Source: Nocardia transvalensis NBRC 15921
GTDB taxonomy: Bacteria > Actinomycetota > Actinomycetes > Mycobacteriales > Mycobacteriaceae
NCBI RefSeq assembly: GCF_000308875.1
Contig: NZ_BAGL01000038.1
Location: 1-64,000 of the forward strand
Length of the DNA stretch: 64,000 nucleotides
Reading direction: 5' to 3'
Positions 19,567 through 29,068 of the stretch are shown in pieces. The translations under genes were made by a program, and so were the position numbers. The notes beneath the pieces are model-generated. The model was not told the origin of the DNA, searched no databases, and saw only the letters and a list, made by a program, of their open reading frames with translations. Numbering within the stretch: position 1 is the stretch's first letter; every line of letters starts with the position of its first letter.

Positions 19567-20380
19567 TCAGGCTTCGAGCGCCCGATCGATGAACCCCGTC
19601 ACATCCCCCAGCACCTTGTCCTTGTTGGTCTCGTTGAAGATCTCGTGCCGAGCCCCCGGATAGACCCGCTCGGCGAAATTCGTCCCCCGAATCCGCTCCA
19701 CCCCCACCCGGCTGGCAGGCAGGGGGACCAGCTGATCATCACCCCCGTGCACCCACAGCATGGGCAGCCCACCGAGATCACCCCCGGCGTTGATCGTCTC
19801 CAGGCACCGCGCGAGGGCCTCGAGCAGCGGCCGCCGGAACGGTCCGTGCCACACCAGCGGGTCCTCCTCGTACGCCCGCCCGATCTCGGGATCCCGCGAC
19901 AGCGTCGTGACATCAATAGGGGTATAAGGGATTTCGTCCAGCTCGAGCAGCGAGGTCGCCTCGACCCAGGACCCGATCACCGGCCCGGACAGCACCAGCG
20001 CCGCGAGCCCGCCCCCGTACTCCTGCGCATACCGCGCCGCGATCATGCCGCCCATCGAATGCCCGACGAGCACCACCGGCATCCCCGGATACTCGCCCCG
20101 CGCCCTCTCCTCGACCCGCCGCACATCCGCCACGACATCCTCGTAATCCCGGATGACGACCCGCTCACCCGCCGACTTCCCATGCCCCTGATGATCGGCC
20201 CCGTACACCACGGGCCCCGTGCCCCACCAGCACATCCGCCACATACTCGTACCGCCCGACATGCTCCCCGTACCCATGCACCAGTACGACGACATACCGG
20301 GGCGCACCGTCGCCGGTCCACGTCCGCCCCACGATCTCGCCGTTACTGCCTTGGATAGCCCACTCCCGCGACGGTGCCAC
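19567..20380 (-). pseudogene. Monoacylglycerol lipase-like alpha/beta hydrolase, interrupted by a frameshift
   Basis: Relative of mycobacterial monoacylglycerol lipase (Rv0183 type). The N-terminal part, from GTG 20380 with GGAGGAGG upstream, encodes RYVVVLVHGYGEHVGRYEYV (oxyanion-loop region). The rest lies in another frame: GADHQGHGKSAGE, LVGHSMGGM (nucleophile Ser), GGDDQLVP (Asp) and ARHEIFNE (His). The frames part near 20211-20224 in a GGGGCCC run. One extra base there explains it, and without it the protein would be about 270 residues, the family length. All catalytic residues survive, so the break is recent or a sequencing error. Palindromic repeat pairs flank the gene on both sides. 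Confidence 0.8.
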
Positions 20381-20399
20381 GATCAACCTCCTCCAACAG

Positions 20400-20428
20400 T
20401 GTTTCCGGCCAAAAGCACGCCGGAAACA
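20400..20428. repeat. Dispersed palindrome, copy 3
   Basis: TGTTTCCGGC (20400-20409), loop CAAAAGCAC, GCCGGAAACA (20419-20428). It lies upstream of the lipase pseudogene start. Confidence 0.75.
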
Positions 20429-20443
20429 AGGTATCCCTTTCGT

Positions 20444-20468
20444 TTCCCGGCATGCTTTTGGCCGGGAA
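20444..20468. repeat. Dispersed palindrome, copy 4
   Basis: TTCCCGGC (20444-20451), loop ATGCTTTTG, GCCGGGAA (20461-20468). It is in the opposite orientation to copy 3 and ends 5 bases before the stop of the PucR-type regulator. Confidence 0.75.
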
Positions 20469-20473
20469 CCACT

Positions 20474-22126
20474 TCACGCACCATCGCGCTGCACCGCCAG
20501 CTGAATCTCCAGCAGCAACCGGTCCGGGGCGGAGTCCAGGTCCACGCCCATCAGCTGGGTGGCGCGGCGGATGCGGTAGCGCAGGGTGTTGGGGTGGATG
20601 CGGAGGGCGGTGGCGGCCTTGCGGACGTCGCCGCGCTGGGTGAGGTAGGCGTCCAGGCTGGCCCGCAGATCGGCGGAGTACTTGGCGTCGTAGTCGGCGA
20701 GGGTGTCCAGGCGGGGATCGCGCAACTGCGGATTGTCGCCGATGAGGGTGAGGATCTCCGCCAGCAGCACCGTGGTCCGCGACCGGGCCAGCGTCGTCAC
20801 CGGTTCGGCCGCGGGGAGATCCGCGGTGCGGTCGAGGACGCGGTCCACCTCGGCGCGGGCCCGAGCCACGTCACCCAGCCCGGCGACGGGCGCGGCGATG
20901 GCGGCGCGCAGCCCCAGCCCCGACCGCTCGTCGAGCTGCTCGATCACCTGCCGGGTCCACGAGGTCACCCGATCGACCGAACGGTGCTCCGGGAACAGCA
21001 CATACAGCCGGTCACCGATCCGCGTCGTGACGCAGTCCTGGCGAAAAGCGCTGGCGTGCAGGCGAAGTGTGACCGTGCCCCGGTGCATGGCCGCCTCGGC
21101 GTCCCGCCCGCTGTCCCGGGGGAGATGCCGGGCGAACCCGACCACCGCGGCCCGCCCGTCGGCCGCCATCGCGAACATCTCCGCGAAGGCCGCGATGTCC
21201 ACATCCCCGCCGTGCGCCCCGAACAACCGCTGGATCAGCAGCGCGTCGGTGGTGGGAGCGTGCCGGGTTCGCCAGATCACCCGGGCCGCGATGGATGCCG
21301 CGCCGCGCAGCACCTTGGCGCTGTCGGACTGCAACGGCTCCGCGGCCTCCTGCACCCAGATGGTGCCGAGTACCGCCGGCGCGCGCAGCCCCTCGCGCCC
21401 CGGTTCGCGGATCCCGATCCCGATGCGCCGCCGCGTCTCCCACTCGAGCTGGGCCGGAACCTCCACGGCGTCACCGGTATTGCGCAGCCGGTCGAAGACA
21501 CCCTCGCGCTGCAACCAGTGCAGATATCCGGCCGGACCCTGCCGCCCCAGCACCGACAGCCGTCGCACCGCGTCGGCGGAGGCCGTGCTGTCGGCCGAAT
21601 AGGCCAGCACCCGCGACTGATCGTCCTCGATGGCGACCAGCCCCCGCGTGGATTCCGCGACCGACTGCGCCAGCCCGAACAGATCGGTATCGAGGGCGGG
21701 GGCGGTGACCGCCGTCCGCGGCCCGGCCCTGTGCCCGGTGATCCGCTCGATCAGCGCGTGCACCATCTCCCAGCGGGCATGCGGATGCACCGCCACCAGC
21801 GCGATACCCGCCTCCCGCGCGGCGGCCCGCAACCGCGGCGAGGCGCTCTTGGAGAACACCACCCGCGGCCGGTGCTCGGCCGGGCACCGCTCACCCAGAT
21901 CCCGCACCCAGCGCGCGGCGTCGTCGTCGCTTACGCCGACCTGCAGATACACCTCCGGCAGCGCCCGCCCCGGCGGCATATCCATGGTCAGGTCGTCCAC
22001 ATCCATGAACGCCACGGAATCGACCACCACCTCGGCCCCGGCGGGCGCGTCGACCAGCGTGGCAACGGCGCTGGTCAGTGCCGACAGCAGCTCGGAGAGA
22101 GGTATGAGGTGGTTCACACTCTTCAT
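20474..22126 (-). CDS. PucR-family transcriptional regulator of proline catabolism (PruC-like)
   Basis: 550-residue regulator. The N-terminal half (about 1-130) resembles the purine catabolism regulator sensor domain, a GGDEF-like middle region follows (about 300-420), and the C-terminus holds the PucR helix-turn-helix (GDVRKAATALRIHPNTLRYRI, about 505-525). It is divergent from pruA-putB with 78 bases between coding starts. The same arrangement occurs in Mycobacterium tuberculosis, where the regulator is called PruC and activates proline use. Function here rests on that conserved context and family. Confidence 0.85.
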   Translation of the reverse strand: MKSVNHLIPLSELLSALTSAVATLVDAPAGAEVVVDSVAFMDVDDLTMDMPPGRALPEVYLQVGVSDDDAARWVRDLGERCPAEHRPRVVFSKSASPRLRAAAREAGIALVAVHPHARWEMVHALIERITGHRAGPRTAVTAPALDTDLFGLAQSVAESTRGLVAIEDDQSRVLAYSADSTASADAVRRLSVLGRQGPAGYLHWLQREGVFDRLRNTGDAVEVPAQLEWETRRRIGIGIREPGREGLRAPAVLGTIWVQEAAEPLQSDSAKVLRGAASIAARVIWRTRHAPTTDALLIQRLFGAHGGDVDIAAFAEMFAMAADGRAAVVGFARHLPRDSGRDAEAAMHRGTVTLRLHASAFRQDCVTTRIGDRLYVLFPEHRSVDRVTSWTRQVIEQLDERSGLGLRAAIAAPVAGLGDVARARAEVDRVLDRTADLPAAEPVTTLARSRTTVLLAEILTLIGDNPQLRDPRLDTLADYDAKYSADLRASLDAYLTQRGDVRKAATALRIHPNTLRYRIRRATQLMGVDLDSAPDRLLLEIQLAVQRDGA

Positions 22127-22204
22127 TCAAACGGACGAAATACCCAGGCGCAATTCGTTCGATGAGACAACTCGGCAGCGGCCCGTATGCGGTTTATTTC
22201 TGCC

Positions 22205-23857
22205 ATGGACGCGATCACCACGGTGCCCGCACCGGCCAACGAACCCGTCAACGCCTACGCGCCCGGCAGCCCGGAGCGCGCCCGCCTGCGGGCCGCCCTG
22301 CGCGAGCTGGCCGCCGCGCCCACCGATATCCGGCACGTGATCGACGGCGAGCACCGCGCCGGCGCGGGGGAGCGCGTCGACGTCGTCCAGCCGCACGACC
22401 ATCGCGCGGTACTGGGCCGCTTCGCCGTCGCCGAACCGGACGACGTCCGGGACGCGGTCGAGGCCGCGACGCGTGCGGCGACAGACTGGCGCGCATTGCC
22501 TTTCGACGAACGCGCCGCCGTCTTCCTCCGCGCCGCCGACCTGCTCGCCGGGCCGTGGCGCGAGACGATCGCGGCCGCGACCATGCTGGGTCAGTCCAAA
22601 TCCGCGTACCAGGCCGAGATCGACGCGCCCTGCGAACTGGTCGACTTCTGGCGCTTCAACGTGCATTTCGCGCGGCAGCTGCTGGCCGGGCAGCCGATGT
22701 CCGGACCGGGCGTGTGGAATCGCAGCGACTACCGCCCGCTGGAGGGCTTCGTCTACGCGATCACCCCGTTCAACTTCACCGCGATCGCCGGAAACCTGCC
22801 CACCGCACCGGCTCTCATGGGCAATACGGTGCTGTGGAAGCCGTCGCCCACCCAGGCCGTCGCCGCGTACCACACCATGCGGCTGCTGGAGGCCGCCGGA
22901 CTGCCGCCGGGCGTGATCAACCTGGTGCACGGGCACGGGCCGGAGGTGTCGGAGGTGGCGCTGCGGGATCCGCGCCTGGCCGGGATCCACTTCACCGGGT
23001 CCACGCGCACATTCCAGCACCTGTGGCGCGAGGTGGGCGGCCATATCGACCGCTATCACGCCTATCCGCGGCTGGTCGGGGAGACCGGCGGCAAGGATTT
23101 CGTCCTCGCGCACCCGTCGGCCGAACCGGACGTGCTGATCACCGCGCTGATCCGCGGGGCATTCGAGTACCAGGGCCAGAAGTGTTCCGCCGCCTCGCGC
23201 GCCTTCGTCCCGCGGTCGGTGTGGAACCGTATCGGCGACGAGCTGATCGACCGGATCGGCACCCTGACCTACGGCGATGTCACCGATTTCGCGAATTTCG
23301 GTGGGGCCGTGATCGATCGGCGCGCCTTCGACCGCAGTGTCGCCGCCATCGAACGGGCGAAGGCCACACCGGGACTGACCGTCGCGATCGGCGGCGCCTA
23401 CGACGACAGCGTCGGCTATTTCGTCTCCCCGACGCTGTTGCTCGGCGACGACCCCGCCGACGAGGCCTTCGCCACCGAATACTTCGGCCCGATCCTGTCG
23501 GTCCACGTCTACGACGACTCGCGTCCCGGCGCCTTCGACGACGCGCTGCGCCTGGTCGACACCGGCGCCGCCTACGCGCTCACCGGCGCCGTCGTCGCGC
23601 GCGACCGGTCCGCGATCGAGAAGGCAAGCGAGGCTTTGCGTTTCGCCGCCGGGAACTTCTACGTCAACGACAAGCCGACCGGCGCGGTGGTCGGCCAGCA
23701 GCCCTTCGGCGGCGCTCGCGCGTCGGGCACCAACGACAAGGCCGGATCGCCGCTCAACCTGCTGCGCTGGGCGTCCCCGCGGTCGATCAAGGAGACGTTC
23801 GTCCCGGCCACCGAGCACGCGTACCCGCATCAGGCGCCCGATCCCGAGGAGGACTAG
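22205..23857 (+). CDS. pruA: 1-pyrroline-5-carboxylate / L-glutamate gamma-semialdehyde dehydrogenase
   Basis: NAD-dependent enzyme that oxidises glutamate semialdehyde to glutamate, the second step of proline catabolism. It is 550 residues from ATG 22205. An ATG six codons upstream adds MRFISA with no family support, and TTTATT lies 6 bases before 22205, as for a leaderless message. ITPFNFTAIAGNLPTAPALM, the glutamate in VGETGGKDF (about 292) and the catalytic Cys in GQKCSAASR (about 326) are visible. It is followed after 3 bases by putB. Confidence 0.94.
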   Translation: MDAITTVPAPANEPVNAYAPGSPERARLRAALRELAAAPTDIRHVIDGEHRAGAGERVDVVQPHDHRAVLGRFAVAEPDDVRDAVEAATRAATDWRALPFDERAAVFLRAADLLAGPWRETIAAATMLGQSKSAYQAEIDAPCELVDFWRFNVHFARQLLAGQPMSGPGVWNRSDYRPLEGFVYAITPFNFTAIAGNLPTAPALMGNTVLWKPSPTQAVAAYHTMRLLEAAGLPPGVINLVHGHGPEVSEVALRDPRLAGIHFTGSTRTFQHLWREVGGHIDRYHAYPRLVGETGGKDFVLAHPSAEPDVLITALIRGAFEYQGQKCSAASRAFVPRSVWNRIGDELIDRIGTLTYGDVTDFANFGGAVIDRRAFDRSVAAIERAKATPGLTVAIGGAYDDSVGYFVSPTLLLGDDPADEAFATEYFGPILSVHVYDDSRPGAFDDALRLVDTGAAYALTGAVVARDRSAIEKASEALRFAAGNFYVNDKPTGAVVGQQPFGGARASGTNDKAGSPLNLLRWASPRSIKETFVPATEHAYPHQAPDPEED

Positions 23858-23860
23858 GCC

Positions 23861-24835
23861 ATGAGCGCTCCCGCTCTCACCAACCCGCTGCGTCCCGCGC
23901 TGCTCGCCGCGGCACGCTCGCGCCGCCTCGAACGCGGCATCACCCGGGCGCCCGCGACCCGGCGGCTCGTCGACCGCTTCGTCGCGGGCGACACCAGCGA
24001 CGCAGCTCTGGAAACCGTGCGGGACTTGTTGCGGCACAACCGTTTCGTCACCGTCGACTATCTCGGCGAGGACACTGCCGACCCGGCGCAGGCGCAGCGT
24101 GTGGTGCGCGAGTACGTGCGGCTGATCGAGGCCCTGGCCGCCCTTCCGGCGGGCTCCCGTGAGGGGGGAGCCCGCCCGCTGGAGGTATCGGTGAAACTGT
24201 CCGCGCTCGGTCAGGCGCTGCCCGCCGACGGGCACGAGACCGCGCTGCGCAATGCCCGCGCGATCGCGGCGGCCGCCGCCGCGGCCGGGATCTGGATGAC
24301 GGTCGACGCCGAGGACCACACGACCACCGAGTCGACGCACGCGATCGTGCGCACGCTGCGCCACGACCATCCCGAGACCGTCGGCACCGTGCTTCAGGCG
24401 TACCTGCGGCGCACCGAGGACGACTGCCGCGCCTTCGCGGCGGAGGGCGCGCGGATCCGGCTGTGCAAGGGCGCCTACCGCGAACCGGACACCGTGGCGT
24501 TCCGGCGCAAGCGCGAGGTCGACGCGTCGTACCTGCGCTGCCTGCGAATCCTCGTGGCGGGCAAGGGATATCCGATGATCGCCACGCACGATCCCGCCAT
24601 GATCGAGGCGGCGGCCCTGCTCGCCACGGCGGCCGGGCGCGGGCGCGGCGAACTGGAATTCCAGATGCTCTATGGCATCCGGCCCGCCGAACAGGCGCGG
24701 CTGATCGACCTCGGCCAGCACCTGCGCGTCTACGTGCCCTTCGGCGACCAGTGGTACGGCTACTTCGTGCGGCGCCTGGCCGAACGCCCGGCCAACCTCA
24801 TGTTCTTCCTGCGGTCGGCGGCCACCGAGACGTGA
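23861..24835 (+). CDS. putB: Proline dehydrogenase (monofunctional)
   Basis: FAD-dependent oxidation of proline to pyrroline-5-carboxylate, passing electrons to the membrane quinone pool. It is 324 residues, the size of monofunctional PRODH. A TIM-barrel pattern is visible with SVKLSALGQALP, RTEDDCRAF, RLCKGAYREP and the substrate-binding signature YFVRRLAERPANL near the C-terminus. It sits 3 bases after pruA, so the two steps are co-expressed under the divergent PucR-type regulator. Confidence 0.94.
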   Translation: MSAPALTNPLRPALLAAARSRRLERGITRAPATRRLVDRFVAGDTSDAALETVRDLLRHNRFVTVDYLGEDTADPAQAQRVVREYVRLIEALAALPAGSREGGARPLEVSVKLSALGQALPADGHETALRNARAIAAAAAAAGIWMTVDAEDHTTTESTHAIVRTLRHDHPETVGTVLQAYLRRTEDDCRAFAAEGARIRLCKGAYREPDTVAFRRKREVDASYLRCLRILVAGKGYPMIATHDPAMIEAAALLATAAGRGRGELEFQMLYGIRPAEQARLIDLGQHLRVYVPFGDQWYGYFVRRLAERPANLMFFLRSAATET

Positions 24836-24839
24836 ACCG

Positions 24840-25448
24840 TCAGCTCAGCGCGACCGGGCCGTCGGGTCCGTCGAGGGTGGCGATCAGGGCGGCCGGAAGA
24901 CCGGGCCGCAGGTCGATATCGGCCGAGATCGCTTGGAGCCGAGGGAAGATCGACTCCGGGTCCGGGTGCACCGCGGTCAGCGACAGCAGTTTGGTCTCCG
25001 GGAGGTCGTCCGTCGGGTGGCGGGTGTCGCCCCAGTCGATGAGGAAGGGGAGCACGCCCGTGCGCGGGCCGGTCAGCCGCCAGCGCAGCACCTCGCCGTC
25101 GGGCGTCGCCCGGGACATCTCCGTCACGTCGCCCGGATCGGATCCGGCCGCCCGCGCCGCGGCCACCACCGCGTCGATCCCGTCCGTGCGCACCGCCCAG
25201 GCCACCAGCTTCGGGCCCGTCAGATCGTCGACGCCGAACGGCCGCGGGTGCCGGGGCTCCGGCTGCTCCGGATCCGGCCCGATGATCTCCAGATAGGCGC
25301 CGTTGCCCAGGCCCAGCAGATAATTGCGGGTCCCCCGCCCCACGTGCTGCCCGCCCGCGACCGGATGCACGCCCGTCAACCGAGCCACGGTCGTCACGGT
25401 ATCGGCCAGGCGCGTGGTCGCCAGCACCAGATGATCCAGTCCACTCAC
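24840..25448 (-). CDS. Glyoxalase-like (VOC superfamily) protein
   Basis: 202 residues from GTG 25448 (SGLDHLVLATTRLADTV), the normal beginning of this family. The frame stays open 29 codons further, but TACAGT lies exactly 7 bases before the GTG, which suits a leaderless start. DHLVLA, YLLGLGNGAYLEIIGPDP and WAVRTDGID fit the glyoxalase-like fold with two repeated beta-alpha-beta modules. The substrate is unknown. It converges on putB, with stop codons 4 bases apart. Confidence 0.8.
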   Translation of the reverse strand: MSGLDHLVLATTRLADTVTTVARLTGVHPVAGGQHVGRGTRNYLLGLGNGAYLEIIGPDPEQPEPRHPRPFGVDDLTGPKLVAWAVRTDGIDAVVAAARAAGSDPGDVTEMSRATPDGEVLRWRLTGPRTGVLPFLIDWGDTRHPTDDLPETKLLSLTAVHPDPESIFPRLQAISADIDLRPGLPAALIATLDGPDGPVALS

Positions 25449-25837
25449 GCAGGTCACTGTAGGAGTGTCGAGATCGGCGGTCACGGGTTGGAATCGCCTC
25501 GAGGCCCACCCCTCGGGGAGTGCCTGCCATCTCACTGCCCCCGCCGGTGAGTTGCCGTCGAAAATCCTCTGACCTGGGGCGGGGGCGCGGGGGGAGAATT
25601 GGATCTTGTGGGGCGCATGTGATTTGCGGTAAAACAGCTATGTCACAGCAACTGTGAATGTCTAGTTGAGCTTGTGTGTTCTATCCGTTCGACCACGCTG
25701 AGAAAACCGCACTGCCAGGCAAGTTGTCCGGATGAGATGCCCGTGGGGAAGCGGTCATCCCGTGTACGTCGTGTGCGCTGAGTAGTCGCCGGGCCGCTCG
25801 CCGTCGGGGTGGTGTGCGCCGAACCGAAGGGCAAGCC
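25449..25837. other. Intergenic region with candidate MtrA-type site
   Basis: 389 bases without a credible gene. It holds the -10 (TACAGT, complement of 25456-25461) of the glyoxalase-like gene. TCACAG-CAA-CTGTGA at 25643-25657 is a perfect dyad that includes GTCACAGCA, which resembles the GTCACAGCG motif reported for mycobacterial MtrA, a regulator of wall hydrolases. The remaining 180 bases before the NlpC/P60 gene form a long leader in which I see no known riboswitch motif. Confidence 0.4.
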
Positions 25838-26389
25838 ATGGCGACAACTCCATCGCGCAACAGAATCATCGGACTGCTGTTCACGGCGCTGACCGGCCTG
25901 ATCGCCGCGTCGGCCCTGGCGGGTCCCGTGTCGGCCGCGACCGGTGACGAGGTCAGCGGCAGTTCCGGAAGCAGTTCGGGCTCCGGATCCGGCTCTGCCT
26001 CCGGCAGCGCCAGCGGCTCCGCGAATCTCCCGATCGCGAGCCCGCGGGCCCAGATCGCCCTGAGCCTCGCCCAGACCCAGGCCGGCAAACCCTACGAGTG
26101 GGGCGCCACCGGTCCCAACACCTACGACTGCTCCGGCCTCGCGCTGTGGGCCTTCCGCCAGGTGGGCATCATGCTCCCGCGCACCACCTGGCAGCAGGCC
26201 GAGGCCGGCAACCCGGTCCCGATCGGCGCCATCCAGCCCGGCGACATCGTCGTCGTCAACGCCGACGGCTCCCACGAGGGCATCTACGCCGGCGGCGGCC
26301 AGATCCTCAACGCCCACTCGGCCGGCGTAGGCGTCGTCTTCACCCCACTCAGCGAATTCGACATCTACGCCATCCGCCGCTTCTACTGA
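25838..26389 (+). CDS. Secreted NlpC/P60-family cell-wall peptidase
   Basis: Predicted exported endopeptidase that cleaves peptide stems of peptidoglycan. The ATG at 25838 follows GAAGGG and gives 183 residues. A signal peptide (basic NRIIG, then a hydrophobic run, AGPVSAA near 33) leads to a Ser/Gly-rich linker (about 40-65), and the NlpC/P60 domain spans about 70-183. The catalytic Cys is in YDCSGLALW, His in GSHEGIYAG, and the third polar residue probably is His in NAHSAG. It converges on galU across a hairpin. Confidence 0.9.
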   Translation: MATTPSRNRIIGLLFTALTGLIAASALAGPVSAATGDEVSGSSGSSSGSGSGSASGSASGSANLPIASPRAQIALSLAQTQAGKPYEWGATGPNTYDCSGLALWAFRQVGIMLPRTTWQQAEAGNPVPIGAIQPGDIVVVNADGSHEGIYAGGGQILNAHSAGVGVVFTPLSEFDIYAIRRFY

Positions 26390-26399
26390 CCGATGCCGA

Positions 26400-26423
26400 G
26401 GCGGGCGGCCCCGACCGCCCGCC
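26400..26423. terminator. Bidirectional stem-loop between NlpC/P60 gene and galU
   Basis: GGCGGGCGG (26400-26408) and CCGCCCGCC (26415-26423) form a perfect 9-bp stem with loop CCCCGA. It lies between two convergent stop codons, with no U-tract. Confidence 0.6.
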
Positions 26424-26441
26424 GCGACGTCAGCCCCGGCG

Positions 26442-27320
26442 TCAGCCGTTCACCAGGCCCCGCAGCACGGGGCCGTAGTCGGGATGGGTGAGTGCCGAGG
26501 CGAACTGCGCGACCAGGTAGTCCGCCGGATTGCCGGTGTCGTACCACTTGCCGCGGATGACCTGGCCGTAGACCGCGTTGGCGGCGGCGAAGGCGTTGAT
26601 GGCGTCGGTCAGGTAGACCTCGCCGGTGCGGTGGTTGTACCACTCGGTGACCTGCTTGTGCAGTTCCTCGATGATGCCCGGCGTGACGACGTACCCGCCG
26701 ATCGCGGCGTACGCCGAGGGCGCGTCCTCCGGCTTGGGCTTCTCGACCAGGCCGGTGATGCGCATCAGCCCGTGGTCGAAGGTCTCCTCGACCACCGGCA
26801 CGCCGTAGCGCTTGGAGTCGGCGGGGTCCATCGGCAGCAGGGCCAGCACCGGCGAGTGGGTCTTGTTGTAGGCGTCGATGAGCTGCTGGGCGCGCGGCAC
26901 CTCCGCCACGAAGACGTCGTCGGGCCACAGCACCAGCATCGGCTCGTCGCCGAGGGTGCGGGCGGCGTTCAATACGGGGGTGCCGTTGCCGTAGGGACCG
27001 TGCTGGTCGAGGTAGGTGATGTGGCCGAGGCGGCCGAGTTCGCCGACCTCCTCCACCGCGTCGGCATAGGCGGTCTTGCCGTCGGCGCGCAACTGCGCGA
27101 CCAGTGCCGGATTGGGCCGGAAGTGGTCCTGGATCAACGACTTTCCGGCGCTCACCACGATGGTGATGTCGGTGATACCCGAGGCCACCAGCTCGCGGAC
27201 CGTGTGCTCGATCACCGGCTTGTCGCCGACCGGTAGCATCTCCTTCGGGATGGCCTTGGTCAGCGGGAGCAGGCGGGAGCCGATTCCGGCGGCGGGGATC
27301 ACGGCCTTGCGGATGGTCAT
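26442..27320 (-). CDS. galU: UTP--glucose-1-phosphate uridylyltransferase
   Basis: Makes UDP-glucose for glycans, trehalose and envelope polysaccharides. It is 292 residues from the ATG at 27320 (MTIRKAVIPAAGIGSRLLP). The upstream nine codons have no similarity and were excluded. The nucleotide-binding motif PAAGIGSRLLPLTKAIPKEM, PDDVFV, VEKP and the sugar-binding GGYVVTPGI are all present. It lies divergent from dinB with 62 bases between starts. Confidence 0.95.
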   Translation of the reverse strand: MTIRKAVIPAAGIGSRLLPLTKAIPKEMLPVGDKPVIEHTVRELVASGITDITIVVSAGKSLIQDHFRPNPALVAQLRADGKTAYADAVEEVGELGRLGHITYLDQHGPYGNGTPVLNAARTLGDEPMLVLWPDDVFVAEVPRAQQLIDAYNKTHSPVLALLPMDPADSKRYGVPVVEETFDHGLMRITGLVEKPKPEDAPSAYAAIGGYVVTPGIIEELHKQVTEWYNHRTGEVYLTDAINAFAAANAVYGQVIRGKWYDTGNPADYLVAQFASALTHPDYGPVLRGLVNG

Positions 27321-27369
27321 GATCCGATCATCACATATCCACATCACCGTTCATGTCGGTAGCCGCGCG

Positions 27370-27375
27370 TAGATT
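27370..27375 (+). promoter_or_regulatory. -10 element of dinB (leaderless spacing)
   Basis: TAGATT ends 7 bases before the ATG at 27383, which both supports that start and implies a leaderless message. Confidence 0.5.
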
Positions 27376-27382
27376 TCCCCCT

Positions 27383-28969
27383 ATGGACACCGCCTCCGAC
27401 CCGGCTACGGCACCGCGCATGCCTGGTCGGAGCGCCTCTCCCCGGATCGCGCCCGGTCCCGGCGGCGTACCCGCTCGGCCCGGCGATTCGCAGAAACCTA
27501 CCAGCAATTCGCCAGCTCCGGGAACGAGTTTGCGAGGGGGCTGTGAGGTTGGTGCGGGCGGGCGCGCCCGCCGCTGGGTGCTGCACATCGATATGGACGC
27601 CTTCTTCGCCTCGGTGGAGCAGCTCACCCGGCCGACCCTGCGGGGGCGGCCGGTGCTGGTGGGCGGGACCGGGCAGCGCGGGGTGGTGGCGGGGGCCAGT
27701 TACGAGTCGCGGGTGTTCGGGGCGCGGTCGGCGATGCCGATGCATCAGGCCAAGAGGCTGGTGGGGGTGACGGCGGTGGTGGTGCCGCCGCGCGGGGTGG
27801 TCTACGGCGAGGTGAGCGGGCAGGTCTTCGAGACGCTGCGCTCCCGCATCCCGGTCCTGGAGACCCTGTCGTTCGACGAGGCCTTCGGCGAGCCCGCCGA
27901 ACTGGCCGGCGCCACCGCGGCCGAGGTGCTGGAATTCTGCGAGCACCTGCGCGCCCTGGTGCGGGAGCGCACGGGCTTGGTCGCGTCGGTCGGCGCGGGC
28001 ACCGGCAAGCAACTCGCCAAGATCGCCTCCGGACTCGCGAAACCCGATGGCGTGCAGGTGGTTTCGCCCGCCGACCAGGAGGAGATGCTGTCCGCGCTGC
28101 CGGTGCGCAAGCTGTGGGGCATCGGCCCGGTGGCCGAGGGCAGGCTGCGCTCGGTCGGCATCGAGACGGTCGGCGCGTTCGCCGCCCTGCCCGAACAGGA
28201 GGCGGTCTCCCTGCTGGGCGGCAGCGTCGGCGCGGCGCTGCACCGGCTGGCCCGCGGCATCGACGACCGCCCGGTCGCCGAGCGCGCCGAGGCCAAGCAG
28301 ATCAGCGCCGAGACCACGTACGAGAGCGATATCGTCACCCTCGCCCAGCTGCGCCCGGCGATCGAGGAGATGGCCGCGGCCGCGCACCGCCGCCTGACCG
28401 CCGACGGCCGCGCCGCCCGCACGGTGGTCCTGAAACTCCGCAAGGCCGATATGGGCATCGTGACGCGCTCGTTCACCCTGCCCTACGCCACCGGCGAGCT
28501 GTCCACCCTCACCGCCGCCGCCCTGCGCTCGGCCATCGATCCGGGCGAACTCGGCGCGATCCGGTTGGTGGGCGTGGGTTTCGGCGGTCTCTCCACGGTC
28601 CGCCAGGAGTCGCTGTTCCCCGAACTGGATCAGGCGCTCGCCGCCTCGGGACGTTCCGGCCGGGCGTCGCCCACAACCGATCCCGAAAGCGCCCTGGACG
28701 AATTCGTCGCGCCCGAACCGACTCTCGCGCCCGCCGCCGGCCCGGCGCCCGCGGTACCGCCCGCCACCCGGTCCTACACCACCGAATTCTGGTATCCGGG
28801 CCGCGATGTCGCGCACCGCGGGTACGGTCACGGCTGGGTGCAGGGCTCCGGACACGGCCGCGTGACCGTGCGTTTCGAGACGCGCTCGACAGGGCCCGGC
28901 CCGGCGTATACCTTTGCCGCCGATGACGTCGACCTGGCCCCGGCCGACCCGCTCCTTAGTCTTCGTTGA
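27383..28969 (+). CDS. dinB: DNA polymerase IV (DinB/DinX), Y-family translesion polymerase
   Basis: Error-prone polymerase for lesion bypass. It is 528 residues, longer than most because of a polar N-terminal extension of about 70 residues before the catalytic core. [13 protein letters not shown] carries the first catalytic Asp, LSFDEAFGE the second acidic pair, and [16 protein letters not shown] and [13 protein letters not shown] follow. A C-terminal extension ([20 protein letters not shown], about 475) is shared with actinobacterial DinX proteins. No LexA-type box was seen upstream. It lies downstream of ileS and upstream of lspA, as in mycobacteria. Confidence 0.93.
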   Translation: MDTASDPATAPRMPGRSASPRIAPGPGGVPARPGDSQKPTSNSPAPGTSLRGGCEVGAGGRARRWVLHIDMDAFFASVEQLTRPTLRGRPVLVGGTGQRGVVAGASYESRVFGARSAMPMHQAKRLVGVTAVVVPPRGVVYGEVSGQVFETLRSRIPVLETLSFDEAFGEPAELAGATAAEVLEFCEHLRALVRERTGLVASVGAGTGKQLAKIASGLAKPDGVQVVSPADQEEMLSALPVRKLWGIGPVAEGRLRSVGIETVGAFAALPEQEAVSLLGGSVGAALHRLARGIDDRPVAERAEAKQISAETTYESDIVTLAQLRPAIEEMAAAAHRRLTADGRAARTVVLKLRKADMGIVTRSFTLPYATGELSTLTAAALRSAIDPGELGAIRLVGVGFGGLSTVRQESLFPELDQALAASGRSGRASPTTDPESALDEFVAPEPTLAPAAGPAPAVPPATRSYTTEFWYPGRDVAHRGYGHGWVQGSGHGRVTVRFETRSTGPGPAYTFAADDVDLAPADPLLSLR

Positions 28970-29068
28970 ATTTCTCCGGGTAGCGTGAGGCCACTCGTGC
29001 AGCGCTGCCGGTCGGGTGGTAGCTGTCACGTACACGATTCGAACCAACTCGAACGCAAAGGACGAGCA

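Noticed and set aside
22127..22204. PucR operator in the pruA gap (ACGAA/TTCGT)
   Set aside because: Only 5 bp arms about 15 bases apart, too weak to report without comparison to other genomes.
25449..25837. c-di-AMP (ydaO) riboswitch upstream of the NlpC/P60 gene
   Set aside because: This class often precedes such genes in actinobacteria, but I found none of its conserved blocks here.
27321..27382. LexA box upstream of dinB
   Set aside because: No CGAAC-N4-GTTCG-type sequence lies in the gap.
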